From Anaerolineales bacterium (GTDB lineage Bacteria; Chloroflexota; Anaerolineae; Anaerolineales; Villigracilaceae): a DNA stretch of 45,934 bases. The position numbers and the translations under genes were made by a program. Shown here piece by piece: positions 17,226 to 24,671 of the stretch. The stretch is from the NCBI GenBank assembly GCA_016789025.1, contig JAEURC010000042.1:1-45934 (forward strand). Direction: 5' to 3'. A model generated the notes under the pieces. The model ran no database searches. It saw only the letters and a list, made by a program, of their open reading frames with translations, and was not told the DNA's origin. Positions within the stretch are counted from its first letter, which is position 1. Every line of letters begins with the position of its first letter.

Positions 17226-17262
17226 AACAAGCCGCATCCTTTCGGATACGGCTTGTTATTTT
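17226..17262. terminator. terminator shared by the FKBP and XRE genes
   Basis: AACAAGCCGCATCC and GGATACGGCTTGTT form a stem around TTTC with T-rich sequence after it. It lies between convergent genes and could act in both directions. Confidence 0.7.
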
Positions 17263-17539
17263 AACTTGCCAGCCTGATTTGTAGATTTGCCCCCACGGCA
17301 TCGGCGTATTTTCGTAGTGTGGACAACCTCACATCGTCCGCATGATTCTCGATGCGGGAGATGGCTGATTTCTTGGTCTTCAATCTACGCGCCACCTCAT
17401 CCTGTGTGAGACCCGCCGCTTCGCGCGCCTGGCGAAGAATGACGCCGATCTTGAATTCGGCGTATCCCTCTTCAAAGCCCAAAGCAAAAACCCTGTCTTT
17501 CAAGACGCGCTTTTGAATATATTTTTTTACGTCGCTCAT
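17261..17539 (-). CDS. XRE-family helix-turn-helix regulator, antitoxin-like
   Basis: 92 residues from MSDVKKYIQKRVLKD. The XRE domain is clear: IGVILRQAREAAGLTQDEVARRLKTKKSAISRIENH, then STLRKYADAVGANLQIRL. The size and N-terminal extension are typical of HigA-type antitoxins. The ATG overlaps the stop of a short open frame upstream on the same strand (17536-17625), as in toxin-antitoxin pairs, but that partner is cut short by repeats. GAAGAAGG precedes the start. Confidence 0.8.
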   Translation of the reverse strand: MSDVKKYIQKRVLKDRVFALGFEEGYAEFKIGVILRQAREAAGLTQDEVARRLKTKKSAISRIENHADDVRLSTLRKYADAVGANLQIRLAS

Positions 17540-17625
17540 TGCCTTCTTCTCCTTGCTACACACTCTTCCATTCGTTTGATCGCTAACGCGATGTCTTGCT
17601 CAGGTGTCTTTTGTGTATCCGTGAG
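17536..17625 (-). pseudogene. possible remnant of the upstream partner gene
   Basis: The last 29 codons before the XRE gene read LTDTQKTPEQDIALAIKRME then ECVARRRRQ and a TGA that overlaps the ATG of the XRE gene (ATGA). Upstream of about 17625 the sequence turns into dispersed repeat. I infer that an older gene, possibly a toxin, lost its 5' part. No domain can be named from so short a piece. Confidence 0.35.
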
Positions 17626-17925
17626 CAATCGCGGGGCTAAAGCCGCCTGCTCAGAACATGGAAGCCCCTTCGGGGCTAGGGCAATGAGTCCGCTTTTGCA
17701 GGTTAACAATTAAACTGAGCAATCCTTCCACGCCATTTTGAACCACGGAGACACTGAGTCACGGAGTTTTTTAAAGTGTTTTTCTCTGTGTCTCCGTGTC
17801 TCAATGGTTAGATTTTTTGCTCGATTAATTTAGAAAAGAACAATAGCGGACTTTCACGAACTGAGGCAGGGCTTTAGCCCGCCGAATTATGTGGAAAGTT
17901 AGACGCAGAGCAATTGCCTATATGG
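17626..17925. repeat. nested repeats: outer GGGCTAAAGCC palindrome enclosing the 150-bp element, copy 2
   Basis: The outer arms are CGGGGCTAAAGCCGCCTGCT near 17632 and its imperfect complement GCAGGGCTTTAGCCCGCCG near 17866-17885. CCCCTTCGGGG forms a small hairpin in the left part. Within this lies the second copy of the CCACGGAGACAC element (17694-17845), itself bordered by AGTCCGC and GCGGACT. This order suggests that one repeat inserted into another. No gene is present. Confidence 0.6.
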
Positions 17926-17936
17926 CACGATAAAAG

Positions 17937-17966
17937 AAGTCGGGATTTTCAAATCCCGACTTTTGT
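17937..17966. terminator. terminator beside icd
   Basis: AAGTCGGGATTT and AAATCCCGACTT form a 12-bp perfect stem with a two-base loop, starting one base from the icd stop. T-rich on the + side, so it may work in both directions. Confidence 0.65.
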
Positions 17967-17967
17967 T

Positions 17968-19527
17968 TTACTTCCTTGTTTTCTTCTTCGCACTCTTCTT
18001 CGCCGCTTTTTTCTTGACCGACTTTTTCACCGCGGCTTTCTTCCTCTTCGGGGACGATGTCACAACCTTCTTCTTCCCCGCAACCTTCGACCTTGAACCT
18101 TCAACCTTTGACTTGACTGGCGTCTTATCCATCCACTTGATAACCGCATCACCAAACTCGGAGCATTTCACTTCTTTCGCGTCGCTCATGTGACGGGCAA
18201 AATCGAATGTGACGGTCTTCGCCAGGATCGCGCCTTCCATGCCTTTGATGATCAAATCCGCCGCTTCGGTCCAACCCATGTAGCGGAGCATCATCTCGCC
18301 TGAGAGAATCACCGAGCCTGGGTTCACTTTATCCAAGTCGGCGTACTTCGGCGCGGTGCCGTGAGTCGCCTCGAAGATGGCGTGACCCGTCACATAGTTG
18401 ATGTTCGCGCCAGGAGCGATTCCGATTCCGCCCACCTGCGCGGCGAGCGCGTCGGAAAGATAATCGCCATTGAGGTTCATCGTGGCGATCACATCGAAAT
18501 CCGCGGGACGCACAAGCACGAACTGCAACGTCACGTCGGCGATCGAATCTTTCAACAGCAGTTTGGTCTTCCATTTTCCGTCGCCGTGTGTGCCCCATAA
18601 CTTCAACGCGTCTTCCACTTCGGCTTTGATGTCCGCTTGCTGCGCGGGCGACATCATGCCGAAGCCAGGGTCAACGATCTTCGCGTTATCTTCCACAGAA
18701 AGATTGGGCTTGCTTTCTTTGTTGTTGAAGATCCATGTTTCGCGTTCTGTCACCACATCGTTGCGATACTCGCGCTTGGCAAGGTCATACGCCCAATCTT
18801 TGAACGCGCCCTCGGTGAACTTCATGATGTTGCCCTTGTGCACGAAGTTGATACTGCGCCGCTTGTTCAGCAGGGCATAGTCAATCGCGGCGCGGACGAG
18901 TCGTTCCGTCCCTTCGACGGAGACAGGTTTGAATCCGATTCCGCTCGAATCGGGGAAGCGAATCTTCGCATACTCTTTCGGGAACGACTCTTTCAACAAC
19001 GCTTTGAACTTCGCGTTATCTTCCGTGCCGTCGGCGAACTCGATGCCCGCGTAAATATCCTCCGTGTTCTCGCGGAAGATGACCATGTCCACTTTTTCGG
19101 GAGTCTTCACAGGCGAAGGCACGCCGTTGAAATAGCGCACAGGTCGCAGGCACACATATAGGTCGAGCAATTTGCGGAGCGCGACGTTCAACGAGCGGAT
19201 GCCGCCTCCAATGGGAGTCGTGAGCGGGCCCTTGATCCCAACTAAAAATTCGGTGAACGCCTCCACTGTCTCATCGGGCAGCCAACTCTGGAACATCTTG
19301 TACGATTTCTCTCCCGCGTACACTTCCATCCAATGGATTTTGCGTTTGCCGCCGTACGCTTTTTGCACCGCCGCATCGAACACCCTCACCGACGCGCGCC
19401 AAATATCGCGCCCCGTGCCGTCGCCCTCCACGAACGGGATGATCGGATTATCAGGCACATTCAACTTTCCATTATTGATCGAGACCTTCGCCCCACTCGC
19501 GGGCACTTTTAAATTTTGATACGCCAT
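17968..19527 (-). CDS. icd: NADP-dependent isocitrate dehydrogenase with lysine-rich C-terminal tail
   Basis: 519 residues. The first 466 follow E. coli Icd closely: [31 protein letters not shown] with the phospho-regulated Ser region, [63 protein letters not shown], and [12 protein letters not shown], whose Lys-Tyr pair marks NADP use. The natural end matches CSEFGDAVI. Then come about 53 extra residues (467-519), 21 of them Lys, with histone-H1-like runs ([20 protein letters not shown]). The segment [14 protein letters not shown] joining them resembles repeat-derived sequence found in pyrD. The tail may bind nucleic acid or polyphosphate; that is speculation. Confidence 0.95.
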   Translation of the reverse strand: MAYQNLKVPASGAKVSINNGKLNVPDNPIIPFVEGDGTGRDIWRASVRVFDAAVQKAYGGKRKIHWMEVYAGEKSYKMFQSWLPDETVEAFTEFLVGIKGPLTTPIGGGIRSLNVALRKLLDLYVCLRPVRYFNGVPSPVKTPEKVDMVIFRENTEDIYAGIEFADGTEDNAKFKALLKESFPKEYAKIRFPDSSGIGFKPVSVEGTERLVRAAIDYALLNKRRSINFVHKGNIMKFTEGAFKDWAYDLAKREYRNDVVTERETWIFNNKESKPNLSVEDNAKIVDPGFGMMSPAQQADIKAEVEDALKLWGTHGDGKWKTKLLLKDSIADVTLQFVLVRPADFDVIATMNLNGDYLSDALAAQVGGIGIAPGANINYVTGHAIFEATHGTAPKYADLDKVNPGSVILSGEMMLRYMGWTEAADLIIKGMEGAILAKTVTFDFARHMSDAKEVKCSEFGDAVIKWMDKTPVKSKVEGSRSKVAGKKKVVTSSPKRKKAAVKKSVKKKAAKKSAKKKTRK

Positions 19528-19575
19528 CGTTCTTATTCTCCTTGCGAAATTTATGGCGGGATTATACCCCGCCTC

Positions 19576-19603
19576 TTGACAGATTCCCCCGCCCGCATAG
19601 AAT
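19576..19603 (+). promoter_or_regulatory. strong promoter-like sequence upstream of a short transcript
   Basis: TTGACA at 19576-19581 and TAGAAT at 19598-19603, spacer 16. It points away from icd into a region without a convincing gene. Confidence 0.55.
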
Positions 19604-19609
19604 CACGCC

Positions 19610-19711
19610 GACATGACAAACCGCTTCATTCTCGACCTTCATCCTGATTCAGTTTCCTCCAACTTTTCTTCCCCCTTCAAAAGAGAGCCATCATCGGCTC
19701 TCTTTTTTTAT
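19610..19711 (+). ncRNA. candidate small RNA of about 100 nt
   Basis: A near-consensus promoter ends at 19603 and a strong terminator (AAGAGAGCC/GGCTCTCTT plus seven T) ends at about 19711, so a discrete transcript of roughly 100 bases is predicted. An ATG at 19613 would give a leaderless peptide, but its frame passes through the terminator and its residues look non-coding. No RNA family recognised. Confidence 0.35.
19681..19711. terminator. strong terminator hairpin
   Basis: AAGAGAGCC (19681-19689) and GGCTCTCTT (19696-19704) with a run of T on the + side. On the reverse strand it could also end the toxin-antitoxin transcript. Confidence 0.7.
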
Positions 19712-19770
19712 CCAATTAACTCCCTCTCCCTTTGGGAGAGGGCTGGGGTGAGGGAATATTTATGCACAAA

Positions 19771-20046
19771 TTATTTCTCTACCAGCCCTCCGCTGGCATA
19801 TTTGTGCAACACGCTAGCGATCAAGGTTTGATAAGGAACACCTTCACGAATGGCGCGTTTTTGTAAGCTTGTTAGATCTTTTGACGAAATGCGGATGTTG
19901 ACACGTTTGTCCTTTTTGAAGGTGGCGCGCGCATACGCTCGATATTTCTCTTTTTGCTCTTTCACACTTTTTGCGGATTTCCACTCATCCTGCTCATACG
20001 AGGCAAGCAGTTCGAGTTCATCCTTGTCAAGTTTTAGTTCGGTCAT
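19771..20046 (-). CDS. BrnA/CopG-like antitoxin
   Basis: 91 residues. The C-terminal part RVNIRISSKDLTSLQKRAIREGVPYQTLIASVLHKY is a ribbon-helix-helix segment of the BrnA/CopG type, which binds DNA as a dimer and usually represses its own operon. The N-terminal half is charged and probably wraps the toxin. Its ATG overlaps the stop of the toxin gene by four bases, so the two are translated together, toxin first, the order typical of BrnT/BrnA pairs. Confidence 0.8.
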   Translation of the reverse strand: MTELKLDKDELELLASYEQDEWKSAKSVKEQKEKYRAYARATFKKDKRVNIRISSKDLTSLQKRAIREGVPYQTLIASVLHKYASGGLVEK

Positions 20047-20324
20047 TCGTCGCTTCCTTTCAAATACTTCCTGGTCGCTTTTCGGCTTGGAATTATTGTT
20101 TTCAAAAAAATCTCATTATCACTTTCGACAAATGGAACAAGATAAACATATTCTTCCATCTGCACAACAAATATTTTCTGTCCTTTATACTTATCTTGAT
20201 TCGGATGTTCCAACACATCAAGCAGAAACCCCGAGTCGATATAAAAGACGATCTCTTCAAACGAAAGACCGCGTTCGGTCTTTAGAGTTTCGTTCTTTTC
20301 TGCATTCCATGAAAAATATTTCAC
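20043..20324 (-). CDS. BrnT-like toxin
   Basis: 93 residues. The pattern FSWNAEKNETLKTERGLSFEEIVFYIDSG, then YKGQKIFVVQMEEYVYLVPFVE and KTIIPSRKATRKY, follows BrnT-type ribonuclease toxins (start W..EKN, middle VV and C-terminal SRKATR). By family knowledge it would cleave RNA and stop translation unless bound by the antitoxin encoded next. Activity cannot be judged from sequence. The pair lies just upstream of and divergent from the pyr cluster. Confidence 0.75.
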   Translation of the reverse strand: MKYFSWNAEKNETLKTERGLSFEEIVFYIDSGFLLDVLEHPNQDKYKGQKIFVVQMEEYVYLVPFVESDNEIFLKTIIPSRKATRKYLKGSDE

Positions 20325-20364
20325 GCTCCGATTGTAATCTTTTGTGTGCCTTTTGGCAACAGCC

Positions 20365-20384
20365 TGAAACTTGGAACCTGAAAC
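20365..20384. repeat. TGAAACTTGGAACCTGAAAC repeat at the pyrC start
   Basis: This 20-base sequence abuts the pyrC ATG and occurs again exactly inside pyrD at about 29964-29983. It takes the place where a ribosome site would be expected. Confidence 0.7.
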
Positions 20385-21482
20385 ATGCTAAAACTCCCTG
20401 GCTTAATTGACCCTCACGTCCACGTCCGCGAACCTGGGCAGACCCACAAAGAAGATTGGGACTCTGTCACCCAAGCCGCGCTCGCGGGCGGCGTGACGAT
20501 GATCCTCGCCATGCCCAACACCAAGCCGCCCATTTTCGACAAAGCGACTCTGAATCTCGCGCTAGATGCCGCCAAACAAAAAGCGCGTTGCGACTACGCC
20601 CAATTCCTCGGCGCGGGACCCGACAACGCGGACAAAGTTGCCGCCCTCGCCAACAAAGCCGCAGGCTTGAAAATGTACCTCGACTCCACCTTCGGCGAAC
20701 TCCGCCTCGACGACATGACTCTGTGGATGCCGCACTTTGAGAAATTCCCCAAAGATTTTCCCATTGTCCTGCACTCCGAATCCCGCACCATGGCGGCAGG
20801 GATTCTCTTCGCCGCCATCTACGACCGTCCCGTTCACATCGCGCACGTTTCACTGAAAGAAGAGATCCTGCTCATTAAAGCCGCGAAAGAAAAGGGAATC
20901 AAAGTCACGTGTGAGGTGTGTCCGCATCATTTGTTTCTAACAAAGCCCTCTCGCGCTGAGCGGAGCGGTAGCGAAGTCGAAGCGGGGGGTCGCGCTGAAG
21001 TCCGCCCACGCCTCGCCACAAAAGAAGATGTGGATGCCCTCTGGCAAAACATGGACGTGATTGACTGCTTCGCCACCGACCACGCTCCTCACACCCTCAA
21101 AGAAAAAGATTCCGAGAACCCTCCGCCGGGATTCCCTGGGCTGGAAACATTACTTCCTTTGTTACTTACGGCTGTGGACGATGGACCCTTCGGCGCGGCT
21201 CAGGGCAGGCTTTTGACCATAGACGATGTAATTCAGAAAAGCGTTATCAACCCACGCAAAATATTCAAACTCCCCGAACAACCCGAAACATGGATCGAAG
21301 TGGACGAGGCCGCTGAGTACGAGATCAAAGCCGCGGATCAATTCACCCGCTGCGGCTGGACTCCCTTCGAAGGGTGGAAGGTCAAAGGCAAGGTGAGGAA
21401 AGTGGTACTACGTGGTAAAACTGCTTTTGAAGACGGGAAAATCTTGGTTAAGCAAGGTTATGGAAGAAATGTGAGGCAGTAA
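20385..21482 (+). CDS. pyrC: dihydroorotase, CAD-like, with two in-frame repeat-like insertions
   Basis: 365 residues. Third step of UMP synthesis: closes carbamoyl aspartate to dihydroorotate. Zinc ligands HVHVREPG, carboxylated Lys in AAGLKMYLD, and later His residues (CPHHLFL, DHAPHTL with the catalytic Asp) are present. The sequence tracks the dihydroorotase domain of animal CAD closely (NPPPGFPGLETLLPLLLTAV, WTPFEGWKVKGKVRKVVLRG). Against that domain as I recall it there are two extra stretches: about residues 187-204 (KPSRAERSGSEVEAGG) and 268-277 (PFGAAQGRLL). Their DNA (CGCTGAGCGGAGCGGTAGCG; CCCTTCGGCGCGGCTCAGGG) matches the style of the intergenic palindromes nearby. The gene lacks a ribosome site and begins right after a repeat. 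Confidence 0.93.
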   Translation: MLKLPGLIDPHVHVREPGQTHKEDWDSVTQAALAGGVTMILAMPNTKPPIFDKATLNLALDAAKQKARCDYAQFLGAGPDNADKVAALANKAAGLKMYLDSTFGELRLDDMTLWMPHFEKFPKDFPIVLHSESRTMAAGILFAAIYDRPVHIAHVSLKEEILLIKAAKEKGIKVTCEVCPHHLFLTKPSRAERSGSEVEAGGRAEVRPRLATKEDVDALWQNMDVIDCFATDHAPHTLKEKDSENPPPGFPGLETLLPLLLTAVDDGPFGAAQGRLLTIDDVIQKSVINPRKIFKLPEQPETWIEVDEAAEYEIKAADQFTRCGWTPFEGWKVKGKVRKVVLRGKTAFEDGKILVKQGYGRNVRQ

Positions 21483-21817
21483 TGCAAAACTTCACCGACG
21501 TAAAACTCGAAATTTTCGTACCGCAAGACCACGCGATGAAACTCGCCGACGCGCTTTCAGAGATCGGCGTGGGCGTGATCGGCAACTACGATCACTGCGT
21601 CGCGCTGACCACCGTGCGCGGATTTTTTCGCCCGATGGAGGGAGCGAATCCATTTGAAGGGACAGTTGGCGAGATCAGCGAAGTGGCGGAATATAAAATG
21701 GAAGTCAATTGCAAGCGCGAGTTGGTGAATGAGGCGATTAAGGTGATAAAGAGTGTGCATCCTTACGAAGAGCCGTTGATCAATGTCATTCCGTTGGCGA
21801 ATTATTTGTTTAGATGA
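21482..21817 (+). CDS. YqfO/NIF3-insert-like small protein
   Basis: 111 residues. The pattern KLEIFVPQDHAMKLADALSE, then GVIGNYDHCVALT, GFFRPMEGANPF and VHPYEEPLINVIPLA is that of the CutA/PII-like domain found as an insert in NIF3-family proteins and as free-standing YqfO-like proteins. The role is undefined, possibly metal or small-ligand sensing. Its ATG shares a base with the pyrC stop, so it is translationally coupled to pyrC, which hints at a link to pyrimidine synthesis or merely shared transcription. Confidence 0.8.
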   Translation: MQNFTDVKLEIFVPQDHAMKLADALSEIGVGVIGNYDHCVALTTVRGFFRPMEGANPFEGTVGEISEVAEYKMEVNCKRELVNEAIKVIKSVHPYEEPLINVIPLANYLFR

Positions 21818-22548
21818 ATATTGTTGATTTCAAATATATGAGAAGCTGGATGCTATCAACATTAGACTGCTTAATCCCCATTGTTTTATTAGTCATAATT
21901 TTTTTGCTGGTCAGACATATTGTCTCTGATCGTTACAAGTCATCAAAAGCAAAAATAATTGTCAGTGCTGTTTTTGCGCTGAGTGTTTTACTGGCGAGTA
22001 CTTATTATAAAAACGGGATGGATGACTTTCATAAGAACCAGAAAGATTATGTTAATCCTGCTCTTGAATGGCAAAAAATCGAATTGTTATCGGAATCGGT
22101 ATTAAACTTGATATACCGCCCGAACGTGGGAGTATTTGCCATAACAGATTCAGGGGAAGTACAACTTACAAAGCCAGTTCCCTACTGTAGTATTGAAAAC
22201 CAAACAGCAGAAATATTGCCAGAGGAAATCGAAATCACCGATACGCCGTATGCTGAACTTCCTGCTCCTCCACAACCTTTCCAACAACAGATAATTTTTG
22301 AGATTCGATACGCAGTTGATTACGACACTCTTGCCGTATCAAGTTTTGCTCTTTTTGATAACGGTGAAGTGTGGTGTACTGAAAGAGTTTTTCGAGGACC
22401 GGCAGATTTTCCAACAGCTGTTGCTATTGGAATGGGTTACTTGATAACGGCAGTTGCTATCTTTCTTGGAAGTTTAATCGCATTATTATTACTAATTCTC
22501 ATTATTTTGGAAATATATCGATGGAGAAAAGAAAAAATGCAAGGGTAG
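21814..22548 (+). CDS. membrane protein with two terminal helices and an external domain, unknown
   Basis: 244 residues, no family recognised. One helix near residues 16-37 (LDCLIPIVLLVIIFLLV), a possible second near 48-62, an outside domain of some 130 residues with Pro-rich stretches (AELPAPPQPFQQQ) and paired Asp-Ser-Gly segments, then a long helix near the end (LITAVAIFLGSLIALLLLILIIL) and a basic tail. The ATG overlaps the previous stop (ATGA). Its DNA is noticeably richer in A and T than the surrounding pyr genes, suggesting it was acquired separately. Confidence 0.65.
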   Translation: MNIVDFKYMRSWMLSTLDCLIPIVLLVIIFLLVRHIVSDRYKSSKAKIIVSAVFALSVLLASTYYKNGMDDFHKNQKDYVNPALEWQKIELLSESVLNLIYRPNVGVFAITDSGEVQLTKPVPYCSIENQTAEILPEEIEITDTPYAELPAPPQPFQQQIIFEIRYAVDYDTLAVSSFALFDNGEVWCTERVFRGPADFPTAVAIGMGYLITAVAIFLGSLIALLLLILIILEIYRWRKEKMQG

Positions 22549-22594
22549 AAAACTTCCATGAAACAGAACCAGCCTCCCCCGTCGAAAGAAGCGT

Positions 22595-22711
22595 GGTTTT
22601 TAGTCCGCTAGTCTCTAATCTCCAGTCTCCAATTCTCTGGTCTCGATACGCTCGCAACAAACGCTCGTTACTCGACCATCACCAATTACAAATTACCAAT
22701 TACCAAAAAGG
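22595..22711. repeat. TCTCGATACG/CTCGACCA intergenic repeat, copy 2
   Basis: Runs of CTAGTCTCTAATCTCCAGTC, TGGTCTCGATACGCTCGC, GTTACTCGACCA and ACCAATTACCAA fill the gap before pyrB. Similar to 12608-12682 and 29250-29340. Confidence 0.55.
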
Positions 22712-22717
22712 AGCCCC

Positions 22718-23695
22718 ATGCCAACAAATTCATCCTCCCCCCACCTGCCGTTCGGCGAAAACAAAAATGCCGCGTGGTATGGCAAAGACATCGTTTCCGT
22801 CAAGCAGTTCAGCCGCGAAGATTTGGAATACGTCTTCGGCGTGGCGCACGAGATGCGCGGAATGGTCGAGCGCGTCGGCACGTTCGATCTGCTGAAAGGA
22901 AAAATTTTAGCGAATCTTTTTTATGAGCCGTCCACGCGCACGTCGTCGTCGTTCACTGCCGCGATGGAACGACTCGGCGGCTCGGTCATCCCGATCAACG
23001 AGGTGAAATATTCGTCGGTGACGAAAGGCGAAACGCTGACCGACACCGTGCGCACGCTCGAATGTTATGCCGATGTGATCGTGTTGCGTCATCCCGAAAC
23101 GGGATCGGCGGCGATCGCGGCGAAGGCGATGCGCAAACCGCTCATCAACGCGGGCGACGGCGCGGGCGAACATCCTACACAGGCATTGCTCGACGCGTTC
23201 ACGATCAACGAAGAACTCAAACATTTCGATGGTCTCACCGTCACCATGCTCGGCGACTTGAAATACGGACGCACTGTCCATTCGCTCGCGCGTTTGCTTT
23301 CATTGTTCAACGTAAAATTGAATTACGTCTCGCCCGATATTTTGAAGATGCCGAAAGAAGTGATGGACGAAGTGAGCGAGAAAGGCATTTCGCAAAACGA
23401 ATTTTCGTCGCTCGAAAAAGTTTTGCCCGAAACGGATGTGTTGTACGTGACGCGCGTGCAGAAAGAACGCTTCGAAAACGCGGACGACTACGAAAAGGTC
23501 AAGGGCGCGTATGTGATCGATCCCGCCATCATGCAAGCCGCGAAACAAAAAATGATCGTGATGCACCCGCTCCCGCGCGTCACCGAGATCAGCATGGATT
23601 TCGACGACGATCCTCGCGCCGCGTATTTCCGTCAGATGGAATATGGTTTGTATGTGCGAATGGCGTTGCTGGCGATGGTGTTGGGAAAGGCGTAA
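22718..23695 (+). CDS. pyrB: aspartate carbamoyltransferase catalytic subunit
   Basis: 325 residues with a ribosome site AAGGAG. Second step of pyrimidine synthesis, joining carbamoyl phosphate and aspartate. Motifs: [22 protein letters not shown] for carbamoyl phosphate, [44 protein letters not shown] and [11 protein letters not shown] for aspartate binding. It lacks a regulatory PyrI gene next to it. The N-terminal 18 residues before [12 protein letters not shown] are longer than the core and may be disordered. Confidence 0.95.
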   Translation: MPTNSSSPHLPFGENKNAAWYGKDIVSVKQFSREDLEYVFGVAHEMRGMVERVGTFDLLKGKILANLFYEPSTRTSSSFTAAMERLGGSVIPINEVKYSSVTKGETLTDTVRTLECYADVIVLRHPETGSAAIAAKAMRKPLINAGDGAGEHPTQALLDAFTINEELKHFDGLTVTMLGDLKYGRTVHSLARLLSLFNVKLNYVSPDILKMPKEVMDEVSEKGISQNEFSSLEKVLPETDVLYVTRVQKERFENADDYEKVKGAYVIDPAIMQAAKQKMIVMHPLPRVTEISMDFDDDPRAAYFRQMEYGLYVRMALLAMVLGKA

Positions 23696-23762
23696 ACACG
23701 GAAACAGGTAAACAGGTAGACACGGAAACACGTGTGTACTTGTCTACGTGTCTACTTGTATA
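23694..23762. repeat. TAGACA/GTTTAC palindromic intergenic repeat, copy 2
   Basis: AAACAGGTAAACAGGTAGAC, GGAAACACGTGTGTACTTG and CTACGTGTCTACTTGTATAC form an imperfect palindrome filling the pyrB-pyrF gap. Confidence 0.65.
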
Positions 23763-23771
23763 CTTCACAAC

Positions 23772-24629
23772 ATGGAAACCTTCTTCACCTTCCTCGAAAA
23801 GCGCGTGGATGATTGCTCCTCATTGCTCTGTGTGGGACTTGACCCGCACGTCAGCGAGTTGAGTTCTCCCAGCGCCGCTTCAGCCCTCGACTTCTGCTTG
23901 ACTCTCATTAAGGCGACCGCTCCCTACGCCGCGGCATTTAAACCCAACGCCGCGTTCTTCGAAGTCTTCGGCGCAGAGGGATGGACAGTGCTCAAACAAG
24001 TCATCGAAGCGATTGACGAAGAATCAAAACGACTCGGTTCGATGATCCCTGTCGTGCTAGACGCCAAACGCGGCGATATCGCCTCCACTGCCGAGGCATA
24101 CGCAATGTCCGCGTTTGAAACGCTTGGGGCGCATTGCATAACGTTGAGTCCATATCTTGGAAAAGATTCGATTGATCCGTTTTTAAATTATCCAGAACGA
24201 GGCGTGTTCTTGTTGTGCAAGACGAGTAATGCGGGGAGTGGAGATTTGCAAGATGTAAAGATAATGAAAGAAGAAAGAGGAAAGACGGACGACTCTCTTT
24301 CATCTTTCCTCTTTCTTTATGAGCATGTCGCCCATCTCGCCCAAACATGGAACACCAACAACAACATCGGACTCGTCGTCGGCGCAACACACATCGAAGC
24401 GTTGAAACGCGTCCGTGCCGCCGCGCCCGATCTGTGGTTCCTCGCTCCTGGAGTCGGCGCGCAGGGCGGGGAGTTGGAAGCGGCGTTGCGAGCAGGCTTA
24501 CGTCGGGATGGACGCGGGATGTTGATCCCCATCTCGCGCGGAATCTCGCGGGCAAAAAATCCAAAGTTGGCAGCGGCGGAAATCCGTGATCAGATGTTGC
24601 AGATCAAAAGGCAATTGACACAGGAATAA
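23772..24629 (+). CDS. pyrF: orotidine 5'-phosphate decarboxylase with an in-frame hairpin insertion
   Basis: 285 residues from METFFTFLEKRV; an earlier GTG at 23748 lies in a repeat. Last step to UMP. The catalytic motif VVLDAKRGDIAST carries the Lys-Asp pair; LCVGLDPH opens the barrel and FLAPGVGAQGGELEAAL binds phosphate, with GRGMLIPISRGI after it. This is the long, type 2 form. Between SGDLQD and LYEHVA there are about 15 extra residues (KEERGKTDDSLSSF region, roughly 164-182) encoded by an inverted repeat with exact 15-base arms at 24271-24285 and 24303-24317. Confidence 0.94.
   Translation: METFFTFLEKRVDDCSSLLCVGLDPHVSELSSPSAASALDFCLTLIKATAPYAAAFKPNAAFFEVFGAEGWTVLKQVIEAIDEESKRLGSMIPVVLDAKRGDIASTAEAYAMSAFETLGAHCITLSPYLGKDSIDPFLNYPERGVFLLCKTSNAGSGDLQDVKIMKEERGKTDDSLSSFLFLYEHVAHLAQTWNTNNNIGLVVGATHIEALKRVRAAAPDLWFLAPGVGAQGGELEAALRAGLRRDGRGMLIPISRGISRAKNPKLAAAEIRDQMLQIKRQLTQE
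24271..24317. repeat. inverted repeat inside pyrF
   Basis: AAGAAAGAGGAAAGA (24271-24285) and its exact reverse complement TCTTTCCTCTTTCTT (24303-24317), 17-base loop. It keeps the pyrF frame open and adds a short loop to the protein. Confidence 0.8.
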
Positions 24630-24671
24630 TAGCGTAATAAAATGAGTTAACTCACGAAATTACGCCAAAAT

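Noticed and set aside
19613..19831. 72-codon open frame downstream of a strong promoter
   Set aside because: It runs through a strong terminator and a dispersed CTCTCCCTTTGGGAGAG repeat, with low-complexity, non-protein-like composition.
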